A stretch of 64,000 nt of DNA from Hevea brasiliensis (taxonomy: Eukaryota > Streptophyta > Magnoliopsida > Malpighiales > Euphorbiaceae), in NCBI RefSeq assembly GCF_030052815.1, contig NC_079507.1, forward strand, positions 49,487,571 to 49,551,570, written 5' to 3'. The first letter of the stretch is position 1. Each line of letters begins with the position of its first letter. Shown here piece after piece: positions 36,644 to 47,691 of this stretch. The notes under the pieces were generated by a model. That model searched no databases, was not told the origin of the DNA, and was given only the letters and a program-made list of their open reading frames with translations. The position numbers and the translations under genes are program-made.

Positions 36644-39600
36644 TGTAACACCCTCTCGGTAACTACTCAGTACATCCTACTGTTTCGGTGACCAGTGTCG
36701 GTCCGGACAGCTAGAATGTCCGGAAAAATATTTAAACTAAAGTGAAGAACCATAATCAACTCAAATATTGATAAGAAAAATTTAGTAAAAATTTTAGAAT
36801 TAAAATACAACCAAATTAAACGAGCTGTGTTCTAGCGAGGTAACCTGCAGTGAAGTTGCGGTTCTCGCCACTAGGAGCCCTAGACCCGGGGGAAAAATTA
36901 TAAAATAATTTTTGGGACTCTAGAGAATGGTCATTGAGGTTCCTATGGCATTAGAATTCCAAGAAAATATTTAGAAAAATTTTTCAATCGGTACAGACAA
37001 TTTTAACCCGTTAAGCCAAACGGAGGGCATTTTGGTCATTTCGCCTTCAGAGGTGATTTTTGGCTGACTTGTCCAGTTGAGTAAATAATTAATATGACAT
37101 AAAATATGAATAAACATTATTATAAATTAAATTGAAAATGAGTAGTGAAGGAAAGAAAAGAAAATGAAAAAAAAGGCTTAATTATGACATAAGGTGATGT
37201 CATTAAAAGCCACCACCAATTGCAATCAAACAACTAATTCATTAACTAATAAAAGAGATAAATGAAGACCAAAATAAGTAAAAAACACAGCAGCCACCCT
37301 CATCCTCCCAACCAGCCGAAACCCTTGACCTATCCCAACCTCCATTAAAGCTTCAAGCAAGCTCCCTTTCTCCCTTTGTTACACCACTAAACCCTAAACC
37401 CCTTTCATTAAAACTTGACCATATCTCTTGGGGAAGCTTTTGGCAGCCAAGAAGAAGAAGAAAAGTGAAGTTAAGCTTGGGAAAAATTCTGCCACTTAAA
37501 GGTTAGTGCAACTATATCCCTAAAACTCATTAATTTCATGATTAGGGACTTGAGTTTACTAAGAAATTGTAATTCAAATGGACAAAAACTCATGTGTATG
37601 TGTACATGAATTTCGGCAGCCCTATGGAAGGAATGGGTTTGATAGTTTTGATGAACTTAAAGTGGACTAGAGATCATGTTTGAAGTACATAATTATGTGG
37701 ATAATGACTTAGCTAGTTAACTAGGGTAACTAGTGTGAAATGGAAATGGAAATTAGGGTTTTGAGAAGTGAAAATTTTACTTGGCTTAGGAAATTGTTAG
37801 AGAACATTTTAATGGTCAATAGTGACCATTTTAGGTAAGTTGACCACAATTTGGACTGAAATATAGCATGGCAAAGTGAATGTGCAGCTTAAGGACAAAG
37901 AAAGCAGAGTGGCTGAGATTTCAGTCCACTTGGACTGCCATATCTTTGGCTGTGTTGGTCCAATTGGTGTTTGGCCAATTGGACATGAAACTAGGCTTAT
38001 AATGGCACATTTTTGCTGAAGAAACCATGCCCAAAAGACCAAAGCAAGAGGACCAAAAGTTGGCCCCAATCCGGATACCCTGCAACAGCACCTGCAGAAA
38101 TGACCAAATGAACAGTAAGCCATAACTTACTGTAGATATGGTCAATTGACCTGAAATTTTTACAGCAATAATTTAAGACATAGAAAAACAACTTTCATGA
38201 AGAAACCTACCCCAAATTATGGCCAGAACCTATTCAAATATGCAATCACAGTCACTGTTCATGGTACTGTAGATTTGGTAATTCTGCAGTTTTGGAAATC
38301 CGGCCAGCTGTGGTTTTTGGGCCATATCTGAAGCTACAAAACTCCAAATGGAGTGATTCAAAAAAGGAAATTCAACTAGACAAAATAAGGAACAACTTTC
38401 ATGTTTGTCATTTCTTCAAATTCTCACTGCAACAGTGCTTAATAGAACAGTAAACTTATGCTTCAAAAACTGAAATTTTCTGCCCTCTTGGTTTTAAGTT
38501 AGAAATGGTAATGGTGACCAATTCTAACAAGTTTTAAATGTAAAATGTGGTATGTTGGGAGTGCCAAAGTCAATGTACATATTTTCTATCCAAAAGTCAA
38601 CATTTTTGTTGACCAATGAGGTGAATAGTAACACAAAAACTTGAAATTCACAAATTGAAAAATTTAAAAGTTTCAAATGCCCTAGTATACCTAACAAGAT
38701 TGGTTTGGATAGTTTGGCATGCCAATAGGGTTTGGTTAGCAGTACTGCACATGGCATTATGCCATTCTGTGATTTTATGGCTTTTAGCCATTCTGACCTT
38801 GCATTGAGATTTGGCCTTGTGCCTGATATTATTCTGACATTGTTAGTTCATGCATACCGGGAGATGCATATGTGACCGATGGTGTGACTGCCCGAGGTAC
38901 TTGATACCCAATGCCAGTTTACCCGTTTATCCAGTCCAGTCGTCTAGTGTAAGTTACTTGGGCAACTAAATAAATGAAAGTGGACAAAGTTAATGATGTA
39001 CAAATTCAAAACGAATAAAACATATACATTCACTACATATTTATTTTCTTGCTATTTCTTTTATTTTATTATTGCACCACTAGCATTATTGCTTAGCGCG
39101 TTGCTTTTGCCACTCGTAGGTTCTGGAGATACAGATCGTGAGCCCAGTAGACCGCAAACTGGGTGAGTCCATCCTGCAGTTCTGCACAGTGTCCGTGTCA
39201 CCTCAACTTCTGCAGTGCATTGGTAGGACACTAGATGTCATTTTGGTATTTTGTAACTAAATTTCTATTTTCTCATATGTAAATGAACTTATGTAATGTA
39301 TTTTGAGGTTCATGTAAATAATGAAGATTTATGGTTATGTATGGAAGTAATTTGAGTCTTTATTTGTTGTTTGTATATGAGCACCCTGAGAAATGATGAT
39401 TGAGAACTGAAATTGAAAAATATTGAGTTTGTGATGATATTGGAGTGTGAGATGATTGAAAATGGTTATTGGAAGTGTTTTTCACAGGTTCCGAAGAACT
39501 GTTTTCTCCATTTTTAGCAGGTACTCTGCCGGATTTTCTTTAAAATTTTCGGAACCTCAAATAAATTATAATTTCAGTAAATGACTTAAATGAATTATAT

Positions 39601-39715
39601 TTCACAAGTTATATTCAAAACCATGATAAAATTAATTAAGGTATTTTAGAGTGTGCCGGTACACCGTGTGACATTGCTTACTCGGGTATACTGTACACGG
39701 GTAAGGGGTGTCACA
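36644..39715 (+). repeat. P1 5' LTR
   Basis: 3,072 bp, TGTAACACCCTC...GGTGTCACA. Related to L1, L2 and more distantly to the M2 LTRs. Small ORFs on both strands are matched in the 3' LTR only because the LTRs are copies. Confidence 0.93.
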
Positions 39716-39720
39716 TTTAG

Positions 39721-39733
39721 TGGTATCAGAGCC
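39721..39733 (+). promoter_or_regulatory. P1 primer binding site
   Basis: TGGTATCAGAGCC, complementary to the 3' end of plant initiator tRNA-Met, five bases after the 5' LTR. This is where minus-strand DNA synthesis begins. Confidence 0.93.
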
Positions 39734-39842
39734 AGGTTTAGGCGTTTCTAGGCCTAGATTGAGTCCATACCATGCATTGCATTTGTAAGAGTCAAGGTGA
39801 CACTAATGCAGATCTGTTTGTCTTTGTTATTTTGAATAGGAT

Positions 39843-41072
39843 ATGGACCCTACATCAAAGAGAGCAGTTGAGGAGGAAGTGGAGAGTCATGCTCCACCTG
39901 CAGCAGCTGAGACTGGGGGTATGGGAGAACCTGCTCCGCCAGCTCACGCAGAGCCTGCTCAGCCTCCACAGGCCATGTTCCAGCATGGCCGAATTCTTCA
40001 GACAAATGGCTGGGGTAATGCCACCACCACCACCACCACCAGCTCCACAACCAAAATCATACATGGAAAGATTAAGAAAATTTGGAGCAGTGGACTTCTT
40101 CGGCAAGAGAGAAGATGATTCTGTTGCAGCCGAAAATTTGTTGAACAGAACAGGCAGAGTCCTAAAACAACTCCACTCACTCCTGAACAAAACCTAGAGG
40201 CTGCCATATCTCTATTGCAAGATGATGCCTATGAATGGTGGGACACGATATCCAGTGAGGTGCAGCCAGAAGCTATAACTTGGGACTTCTTTCTCTCCGA
40301 ATTTAAGAAGAAATATGTGGGTACTGTATACCTGGAAGAGAGAAGAAGAGAGTTTATTAATCTGAGGCAGACAGCCGCTGGTCGAGTATGAGAAGGAATT
40401 CGTAAGATTGAGCCACTATGGAAGGGAGATAGTCCCTAATGAAGCTGAAAGGTGTAAGAGATTTGAAGAGGGACTAAATGACAACATAAAGATCCACTCA
40501 CCGCCGGGAATCACAGAATTTACCAAGTTAGTGGAAGCTGCAATAAAGGTTGAAAAAGTAAGAATCAGTGAGCAGACCAGAAGGGATAGACAGCAGAAGA
40601 AGGGCCCGGGTCAGTCTAGTTCATCTCCTGCACCTGGGAAGAGGTTTAAAGGTCCATCTGTACAGAGTTCAGGCTAGTCACAAGGTCAGGGTCAGTCTTA
40701 GGGGCCCAGGCCACAGTTTACCCTAGGAGAGGTCAGTCCACACCATCAGTGGGCAGCTCTCCAGGGATGGGGTTCAGGGGACCAGCCCCAACATCTTCTG
40801 CATGTCCACACTGTCTGAAATGGCACAAGGGGGAGTGTTGGAGAGTAACTGGTGCCTGCTTAAGATGTGGGTCGACAGAGCATCAGCTGAGGAACTGCCC
40901 ACGTAGAACTACTACAACTGCTCCAACACAAGCAGACAGACCTGTTCTTGCACCACAGAGAGGTAGAAAATCTGGCAAGTTTGAGGCAGTGGGGCCATCA
41001 CAGAGGCCTGCATCTGAGCCAGCAGAGAGGCCAGATAACAGACCACCTGCCAGAAATTATGCCCTGAGAGCT
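39843..41072 (+). pseudogene. P1 gag (capsid/nucleocapsid), broken
   Basis: It begins with ATG at 39843 (MDPTSKRAVEEEVESH), followed by a Pro/Ala-rich stretch. The frame changes near 39975 to the one carrying MAEFFRQMAGVM, a Pro run from a CCA/CCG repeat, and FGKREDDSVAAENLLNRTGR. It changes again near 40150 (to LEAAISLLQDDAYEWWDT) and near 40378 (to the frame with SHYGREIVPNEAERCKRF). In-frame TAG codons follow at about 40675 and 40698. The nucleocapsid zinc knuckle CLRCGSTEHQLRNC (CX2CX4HX4C) is intact at about 40855-40900. Gag forms the particle that packages element RNA; this copy cannot do so as read. Confidence 0.88.
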
Positions 41073-41690
41073 TAGGAGGAGCAAGATGCCCCGGACGTCA
41101 TCAGGGGTACGTTCTCCCTCTACAATACATCTGTGCATGCATTGGTAGATCCAGGATCCACTCATTCATACATCTGCATCAATCTACCCGTAGAAAGGGG
41201 GATACTAGTAGGGGAGAGTGACCAAGACATTCTGGTCACTAATCCATTGGGCCACAGTGTAGTGGTGAACAAAGTATACAAGAGTTGCTCGTTAAGGATT
41301 CAGGGGTATGAATTCTTAGCAGACCTGATTGAGTTGCCCTTCCATGAGTTTGACGTGATTTTGGGAATGGACTGGTTGTCACGTCATCAGGCAATAGTTG
41401 ATTGCAAATTGAAGAGAATTTCTTTGAAAACTTCTGAGGGTAATGAGATCACAGTTGTGGGGGAAAGGACAGATTTCTTGTCCAATGTCATCTCAGCCAC
41501 AGTTGCAAGAAGAATGATGAGAAAAGGCTGTGAAGCCTACCTAGCACATGTGGTGGATACTAGGCAGGCTAAGCCAAACCTGAGTGACATACCCACAGTA
41601 AAAGACTTCCCAGATGTGTTTCCTGAAGAGTTGCCTAGTTTGCCACCAGAAAGGGAAGTTGAATTTGCTATTGAGACACTTTGCCTGCAC
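41073..41690 (+). pseudogene. P1 aspartic protease region
   Basis: After a TAG at 41073-41075, the same frame continues with the retropepsin-type active site LVDPGSTHSY (from about 41139), a Pro replacing the usual Ser/Thr after the catalytic Asp in many families, and the flap/C-terminal motif DVILGMDWLSRHQ (about 41356). It ends in the linker DFPDVFPEELPSLPPEREVEF that precedes RT. The frame slips near 41675, so protease and RT are not joined as read. The protease would process the Gag-Pol polyprotein. Confidence 0.85.
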
Positions 41691-43717
41691 AAAGACCCAT
41701 TTCCATTGCTCCTTATAGGATGTCACCCACTGAATTGAGGGAGTTGAAAACTCAGTTGCAAGAGTTGCTTGATAAGGGGTTCATACACCCCAGTGTGTCA
41801 CCATGGAGAGCTCCAGTGCTGTTTGTAAAGAAAAAGGATGGGACTTTGAGGCTATGCATCGATTACCGGCAGTTGAATAAAGTGACTGTGAAGAATAAAT
41901 ATCCGTTGCCTACAATTGATGATCTATTTGATCAGTTGAAGGGAGCAGGAGTATTTTCCAAAATTGATCTCAGATCGGGGTATCATCAGTTGAGGGTGAA
42001 GGATGCAGATGTGCCAAAGACTGCATTCAGGACCCGGTATGGGCATTATGAGTTTCTAGTGATGCCCTTTGGCCTAACAAATGCACCAGCAGCATTCATG
42101 GACCTTATGAACCGTATCTTCCATCCACACTTAGATCGGTTCGTAGTGGTCTTTATTGATGATATTTTGGTGTATTCCAAGACCAGGGAAGAACATGATG
42201 AACATTTGAGGATTGTTCTGCAAACCCTGAGAGAAAAGAAGCTGTATGCTAAGTTGTCCAAGTGTGACCTCTGGTTGAATGAGATTGCATTCCTTGGACA
42301 CATAGTGTCAGCTGATGGGATTAGGGTGGATCCCAAGAAAGTAGAAGCAGTGATGGAATGGAAGCCTCCCAGAAACACAAATGAGGTCAGAAGCTTCTTG
42401 GGGCTAGCTGGGTATTACAGGAGATTTGTGAAGGGATTTTCCTTAATAGTTGCTCCAATGACCAAGTTGTTACACAAGAATGTCAGATTTGACTGGAATG
42501 ACAAGTGTCAGACCAGTTTTGAGAGGTTGAAGGCTATGTTGACAGAGGCACGGTGTGCAGCACACAAACAAGGTCGTCGAAAGGACTTTGTGGTCTATAG
42601 TGATGCCTCTCATAATGGGTTAGGGTGTGTATTGATGCAAGAGGGAAAGGTGATTGCCTATGCTTCCAGGCAGCTAAGGTCACATGAACAAAATTACCCT
42701 ACCCATGATCTAGAGCTTGCAGCAATTATCTTCGCACTGAAGATATGGAGGCATTACTTGTATGGTGAAAAGTGCTACATTTACACAGACCACAAGAGTC
42801 TAAAATATTTGCCAACTCAGAAGGAACTCAACCTTAGACAGAGACGATGGATTGAGTTCCTGAAGGACTATGATTGTGTAATTGACTACTATCCTGGGAA
42901 GGCAAATGTAGTTGCTGATGCTTTGAGCAAAAAGTCCATCACAGCTTTAAGATCATTGAATGCCCGTCTAACTTTGATTCGAGATGGAGCTATTTTGGCT
43001 GAGTTGCAAGTGAGGCCAAACCTGCTACAGCGGATTTTAGATGGGCAGAAAGTAGATGAGAAGCTAATGGCTATTATGAGCAAAATCTCCGAGGGAAAAG
43101 CAACTGACTATGAGGTGAAAGCAGATGGGTGTCTGTATTACAAAGGAAGACTGTGTGTACCAGATGATGGGGAATTGAAGGCCAGTATTCTAAAAGAGGC
43201 ACACACCAGTGTATATGCTATGCACCCAGGAAGTACAAAGATGTATCATGATTTGAAGCTTCAGTATTGGTGGCCTGGTATGAAGAAAGACATAGCTGAC
43301 TACGTGACTAAATGCTTGACATGTCAGCAAGTTAAGGCAGAACATCAAGTTCCATCAGGTTTGCTACAGTCGATATGCATACCTGAATGGAAATGGGATC
43401 GGGTCACCATGGATTTTGTAAGTGGTCTACCTCTCACCCGGAAGAAACATGATGCAGCATGGGTGATAGTGGACAGATTGACGAAGTCAGCACACTTTCT
43501 GCCAGTTAGGACTGACTACTCACTGGAGAAGTTAGCAGAATTGTATATCAGTGAGATAGTTAGATATGATGGAATTCCACTTTCCATCATATCTTATCGA
43601 GACCCAAGGTTTACATCGAGATTTTGGAAGAAGTTGCATGAATCCTTGGGTACACAACTCCACTTCAGCACAGCTTTCCATCCTCAGACGGATGGGCAAT
43701 CAGAAAGAGTAATCCAG
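41681..43717 (+). CDS. P1 pol: reverse transcriptase, RNase H, integrase
   Basis: This is a 679-codon open stretch up to the intron-like insert, and 682 aa if read through to the TGA at 43729. RT occupies about 15-260: [34 protein letters not shown] and the catalytic FIDD (158-161). RNase H is at about 300-418, with acidic residues D308, E345, D370 and D413. A region near residues 288-300 ([10 protein letters not shown]) looks out of register, as if two indels cancel. The integrase zinc site is H508, H515, C545, C548. The core has D578 and E675, but the residue expected to be the middle Asp is Y639, exactly 35 residues before E675, so the integrase should be inactive. The 41681 ATG is only the first Met after a frameshift, not a true start. 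Confidence 0.9.
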
Positions 43718-43791
43718 GTAAACAATTGAACCAATTGAATTAATACAAATATTGAATTAAAATGATAATAATAACATGAAATATATGTCAG
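43718..43791 (+). other. candidate 74-bp phase-0 intron in P1 integrase
   Basis: Integrase coding reads ...SERVIQ up to CAG at 43717, then GTAAACAATTG... to ...ATATATGTCAG, then GTCCTTGAGGATATG (VLEDML) in frame. The insert is AT-rich, has an in-frame TGA, begins GT and ends AG, and its removal keeps the frame. In M0 (SERTIQILEDML, continuous) and P2 the same site has no insert. A plain 74-bp insertion is possible, but the exact exon-intron grammar favours an intron. About 74 bp is near the lower limit for plant splicing. Confidence 0.65.
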
Positions 43792-44550
43792 GTCCTTGAG
43801 GATATGCTGAGGAGTTGTGTCATTGAGTTTGAGGGAAGTTGGGATAGATACCTCCCATCGCGTAATTTGCATACAACAATAGCTACCAAGCTAGTATCCA
43901 AATGGCCCCATATGAAGCCTTCGTATGGGAGAAAATGTAGAACTCAGGTGTCTTGGGTGAATTGGCGAAGACAAGCGGTAGGGCCGGACACTGTGAAACA
44001 GACTGAGGAGAAAGTGAAACTAATCAAAGCCAATCTGAAGGTTGCCTCAAACAGACATAAATCTTATGCCGACCTGAAGAGAAAAGAAATAGAATATGCG
44101 GTTGGCGACAAAGTGTTCCTCAAGGTGTCACCGTGGAAGAAGGTATTGAGGTTTGGAAGGAAAGGTAAGTTAAGCCCTAGGTTCATTGGCCCAAATGAAG
44201 TCATTGAACGTGTGGGTCCAGTGGCCTATAGGCTAGCTTTACCTCCAGAGCTGGACAAGATCCACAATGTGTTTCACGTATCCATGCTCAGAAGATACCG
44301 CTCAGATCCTTCACATGTCATCTCCAGGGAAGAAATTGAAATACAACCGGATTTGACGTATGAAGAAGAACCTCTACGGATCCTGGCTTGGGAAGTGAAA
44401 GAGTTGAGGAACAAGCAGATTCCACTGGTGAAAGTGCTATGGAGGCACCACAACACCGAAGAGGCAACTTGGGAAAGTGAAGAGACGATGAGGCAACAGT
44501 TCCCTCAACTGTTTGCATTAGGTAAATTTCGAGGACGAAATTTAAATTAG
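43792..44550 (+). CDS. P1 integrase C-terminus and chromodomain
   Basis: Continues from the candidate intron: VLEDMLRSCVIEFEGSW. A stretch at 43855-43930 is read out of register (the conserved FAYNNSY and MAPYEA are in another frame) before YGRKC returns. Then comes the GPY/F-type region (GDKVFLKVSPWKK, GRKGKLSPRFIGP, FHVSMLRRY, DPSHVI) and the chromodomain (EEEPLRILAWEVKELR, VKVLWRHHNTEEATWESEETMRQQFPQLF). It ends FRGRNLN with TAG at 44548-44550. In chromoviruses this domain is thought to guide integration to marked chromatin. The out-of-register patch means the protein is probably damaged. Confidence 0.85.
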   Translation, partial: VLEDMLRSCVIEFEGSWDRYLPSRNLHTTIATKLVSKWPHMKPSYGRKCRTQVSWVNWRRQAVGPDTVKQTEEKVKLIKANLKVASNRHKSYADLKRKEIEYAVGDKVFLKVSPWKKVLRFGRKGKLSPRFIGPNEVIERVGPVAYRLALPPELDKIHNVFHVSMLRRYRSDPSHVISREEIEIQPDLTYEEEPLRILAWEVKELRNKQIPLVKVLWRHHNTEEATWESEETMRQQFPQLFALGKFRGRNLN

Positions 44551-44561
44551 AGGGGAAGAGT
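44551..44561 (+). promoter_or_regulatory. P1 polypurine tract
   Basis: AGGGGAAGAG(T) directly before the 3' LTR, overlapping the end of pol by none. It is the expected plus-strand primer. Confidence 0.85.
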
Positions 44562-47500
44562 TGTAACACCCTCCGTGCTTAAGCTCGTACATCCTACTGC
44601 TTAGGTGACTGATGTCGGTCCTGATGCTAGAATGTCCGGAAAAATATTTAAACTAAAGTGAAGAACCATAATCAACTCAAATATTGATAAGAAAAATTTA
44701 GTAAAAATTTTAGAATTAAAATACAACCAAATTAAACGAGCCGGTGCCCTAGCGAGGGGTAACCCAGAGTGAAGTTGCGGTTCTCGCCACTAAGAGCCCT
44801 AGACCCGGGGGAAAAATTATAAAATAATTTTTGGGACTCTAGAGAAGGGTCATTGAGGTTCCTATGGCATTAGAATGCCAAGAAAATATTTAGAAAAATT
44901 TTTCAATCGGTACAGACAATTTTGACCCGTTAAGCCAAACGGAGGGCATTTTGGTCATTTCGCCTTCAGAGGTGATTTTTGGCTGACTTGTCCAGTTGAG
45001 TAAATAATTAATATGACATAAAATATGAATAAACATTATTATAAATTAAATTGAAAATGAGTAGTGAAGGAAAGAAAAGAAAATGAAAAAAAAAAGGCTT
45101 AATTATGACATAAGGTGATGTCATTAAAAGCCACCACCAATTGCAATCAAACAACTAATTCATTAACAAATAAAAGAGATAAATGAACACCAAAATAAGT
45201 AAAAAAACACAGCAGCCACCCTCATCCTCCCAACCAGCCGAAACCCTTGACCTATCCCAACCTCCATTAAAGCTTCAAGTAAGCTCCCTTTCTCCCTTTG
45301 TTACACCACTAAACCCTAAACCCCTTTCATTAAAACTTGACCATATCTCTTGGGGAAGCTTTTGGCAGCCAAGAAGAAGAAGGAAAGTGAAGTTAAGCTT
45401 GGGAAAAATTCTGCCACTTAAAGGTTAGTGCAACTATATCCCTAAAACTCATTAATTTCATGATTAGGGACTTGAGTTTACTAAGAAATTATAATTCAAA
45501 TGGACAAAAACTCATGTGTATGTGTACATGAATTTCGGCAGCCCTATGGAAGGAATGGGTTTGATAGTTTTGATGAACTTAAAGTGGACTAGAGATCATG
45601 TTTGAAGTACATAATTATGTGGATAATGACTTAGCTAGTTAACTAGGGTAACTAGTGTGAAATGGAAATGGAAATTAGGGTTTTGAGAAGTGAAAATTTT
45701 ACTTGGCTTAGGAAATTATTAGAGAACATTTTAATAGTCAATTAGTGACCATTTTAGGTAAGTTGACCACAATTTGGACTGAAATATAGCATGGCAAAGT
45801 GAATGTGCAGGCTGCCTAAGGACAGCAGCAGAGTGGCTGAGATTTCAGTCCACTTGGACTGCCATATCTTTGGCTGTGTTGGTCCAATTGGTGTTTGGCC
45901 AATTGGACATGAAACTAGGCTTATAATGGCACATTTTTACCGAAGAAACCATGCCCAAAAGACCAAAGCAAGAGGACCAAAAGTTGGCCCCAATCCGGAT
46001 ACCCTGCAACAGCACCTGCAGAAATGACCAAATAAACAGTAACTGTTCATTTGGCCATAACTTACTGTAGATATGGTCAATTGACCTGAAATTTTTACAG
46101 CAACAAGTTAAGACATAGAAAAACAACTTTCATGAAGAAACCTACCCGAAATTATGGCCAGAACCTATTCAAATATGCAATCACAGTCACTATTCATGGT
46201 ACTGTAGATTTGGTAATTCTGCAGTTTTGGAAATCCGGCCAGCTGTGGTTTTTAGGCCATATCTGGAGCTACAAAACTCCAAATGGAGTGATTCAAAAAC
46301 GGAAATTTAACTAGACAAAATAAGGAACAACTTTCATGTTTGTCATTTCTTCAAATTCCCACTGCAACAGTGCTTAATGGAACAGTAAACTTATGCTTCA
46401 AAAACTAAAATTTTCTGCCCTCTTGGTTTTAAGTTAGAAATGGTAATGGTGACCAATTCTAACAAGTTTTAAATGTAAAATGTGGTATGTTGGGAGTGCC
46501 AAAGTCAATGTACATATTTTCTATCCAAAAGTCAACATTTTTGTTGACCAATGAGGTGAATAGTAACACCAAAACTTGAAATTCACAAATTAAAAAATTT
46601 AAAAGTTTCAAATGCCCTAGTATACCTAACAAGATTGGTTTGGATAGTTTGGCATGCCAATAGGGTTCGGTTAGCAGTACTGCACATGGCATTATGCCAT
46701 TCTGTGATTTTATGGCTTTTAGCCATTCTGACCTTGCATTGAGATTTGGCCTTGTGCCTGATATTATTTACAGCTTGTTAGCTGTTCTGTTGCACACCGG
46801 GAGATGCATATGTGACCGATGGTGTGACGGCCCGAGGTACTTGATACCCAGTGCCAGTTTACCCGTTTATCCAGTCCAGTCGTCTAGTGTAGGTTACTTG
46901 GGCAACTAAATAAATGAAAGTGGACAAAGTTAATGATGTACAAATTCAAAACGAATAAAACATATACATTCACTACATATTTGTTTTCTTGCTATTTCTT
47001 TTATTTTATTATTGCACCACTAAGCATTATTGCTTAGTGCGTTGCTTTTGCCACTCGTAGGTTCTGGAGATACAGATCGTGAGCCCAGTGGACCGCAGAC
47101 TGGGTGAGTCCATCCTGCAGTTCTGCACAATGTCCGTGTCACCTCAACTTCTACAGTGTATTGGTAGGACACTAGATGTCATTTTGGTATTTTGTAACTA
47201 AATTTCTATTTTCTCATATGTAAATGAACTTATGTAATGTATTTTGAGGTTCATGTAAATAATGAAGATTTATGGTTATGTATGGAAGTAATTTGAGTCT
47301 TTATTTGTTGTTTATATATGAGTACCCTGAGAAATGATGATTGAGAACTGAAATTGAAAAATATTGAGTTTGTGATGATATTGGAGTGTGAGATGATTGA
47401 AAATGGTTATTGGAAGTGTTTTTCACAGGTTCCGAAGAACTGTTTTCTCCATTTTTAGCCGGTACTCTACCGGATTTTCTTTAAAATTTTCGGAACCTCA

Positions 47501-47657
47501 AATAAATTATAATTTCAGTAAATGACTTAAATGAATTATATTTCACAAGTTATATTCAAAACCATGATAAAAATTAATTAAGGTATATTAGAGTGTGCCG
47601 GTACACCGTGTGACATTGCTTACTCGGGTATACTGTACACGGGTAAGGGGTGTCACA
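44562..47657 (+). repeat. P1 3' LTR
   Basis: 3,096 bp, TGTAACACCCTC...GGTGTCACA. Close copy of 36644-39715. Differences cluster in the first 70 bases and in short GC-containing spots (for example 44740-44770, 45810-45830, 46765-46800) rather than being spread evenly. Confidence 0.93.
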
Positions 47658-47691
47658 GACTAGGTCATCCACTGATGACTGCCAGCAGTGG
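47658..47691 (-). mobile_element. M1 continuation between P1 and M2
   Basis: These 34 bases resume the M1 non-coding block after P1. Reversed, they run CCACTGCTGGCAGTC...GATGACCTAGTC and line up with CCACTCCGGCACATCGATGA in P2 (58065), followed in both by the TTAAGTTT/TAAGTTTG segment. They are cut by the M2 LTR at 47692. Confidence 0.7.

Larger units (their letters stand above)
36644..47657 (+). mobile_element. P1: complete Ty3/gypsy chromovirus, family B
   Basis: This 11.0-kb element has two LTRs (36644-39715, 44562-47657), a tRNA-iMet-type primer site, gag, protease, RT, RNase H, integrase, chromodomain and a polypurine tract, in the order typical of Ty3/gypsy (Metaviridae). The flanks are GACTG (36639-36643) and GACTA (47658-47662), a five-base target duplication with one mismatch. 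It is inserted in M1, whose sequence resumes at 47658. The LTRs are nearly identical by eye apart from a few clusters, so the insertion is fairly young, yet gag and pol have several breaks and the copy is not autonomous now. Confidence 0.93.

Noticed and set aside
37809..38757. Minus-strand ORFs repeated at 45845-46692
   Set aside because: The repetition is due to the P1 LTRs being copies. No domain, and the frames differ between the copies.
36644..47657. Integrated plant pararetrovirus
   Set aside because: LTRs, polypurine tract, integrase with zinc domain and a chromodomain identify a Ty3/gypsy chromovirus; no movement protein or coat-protein type region.
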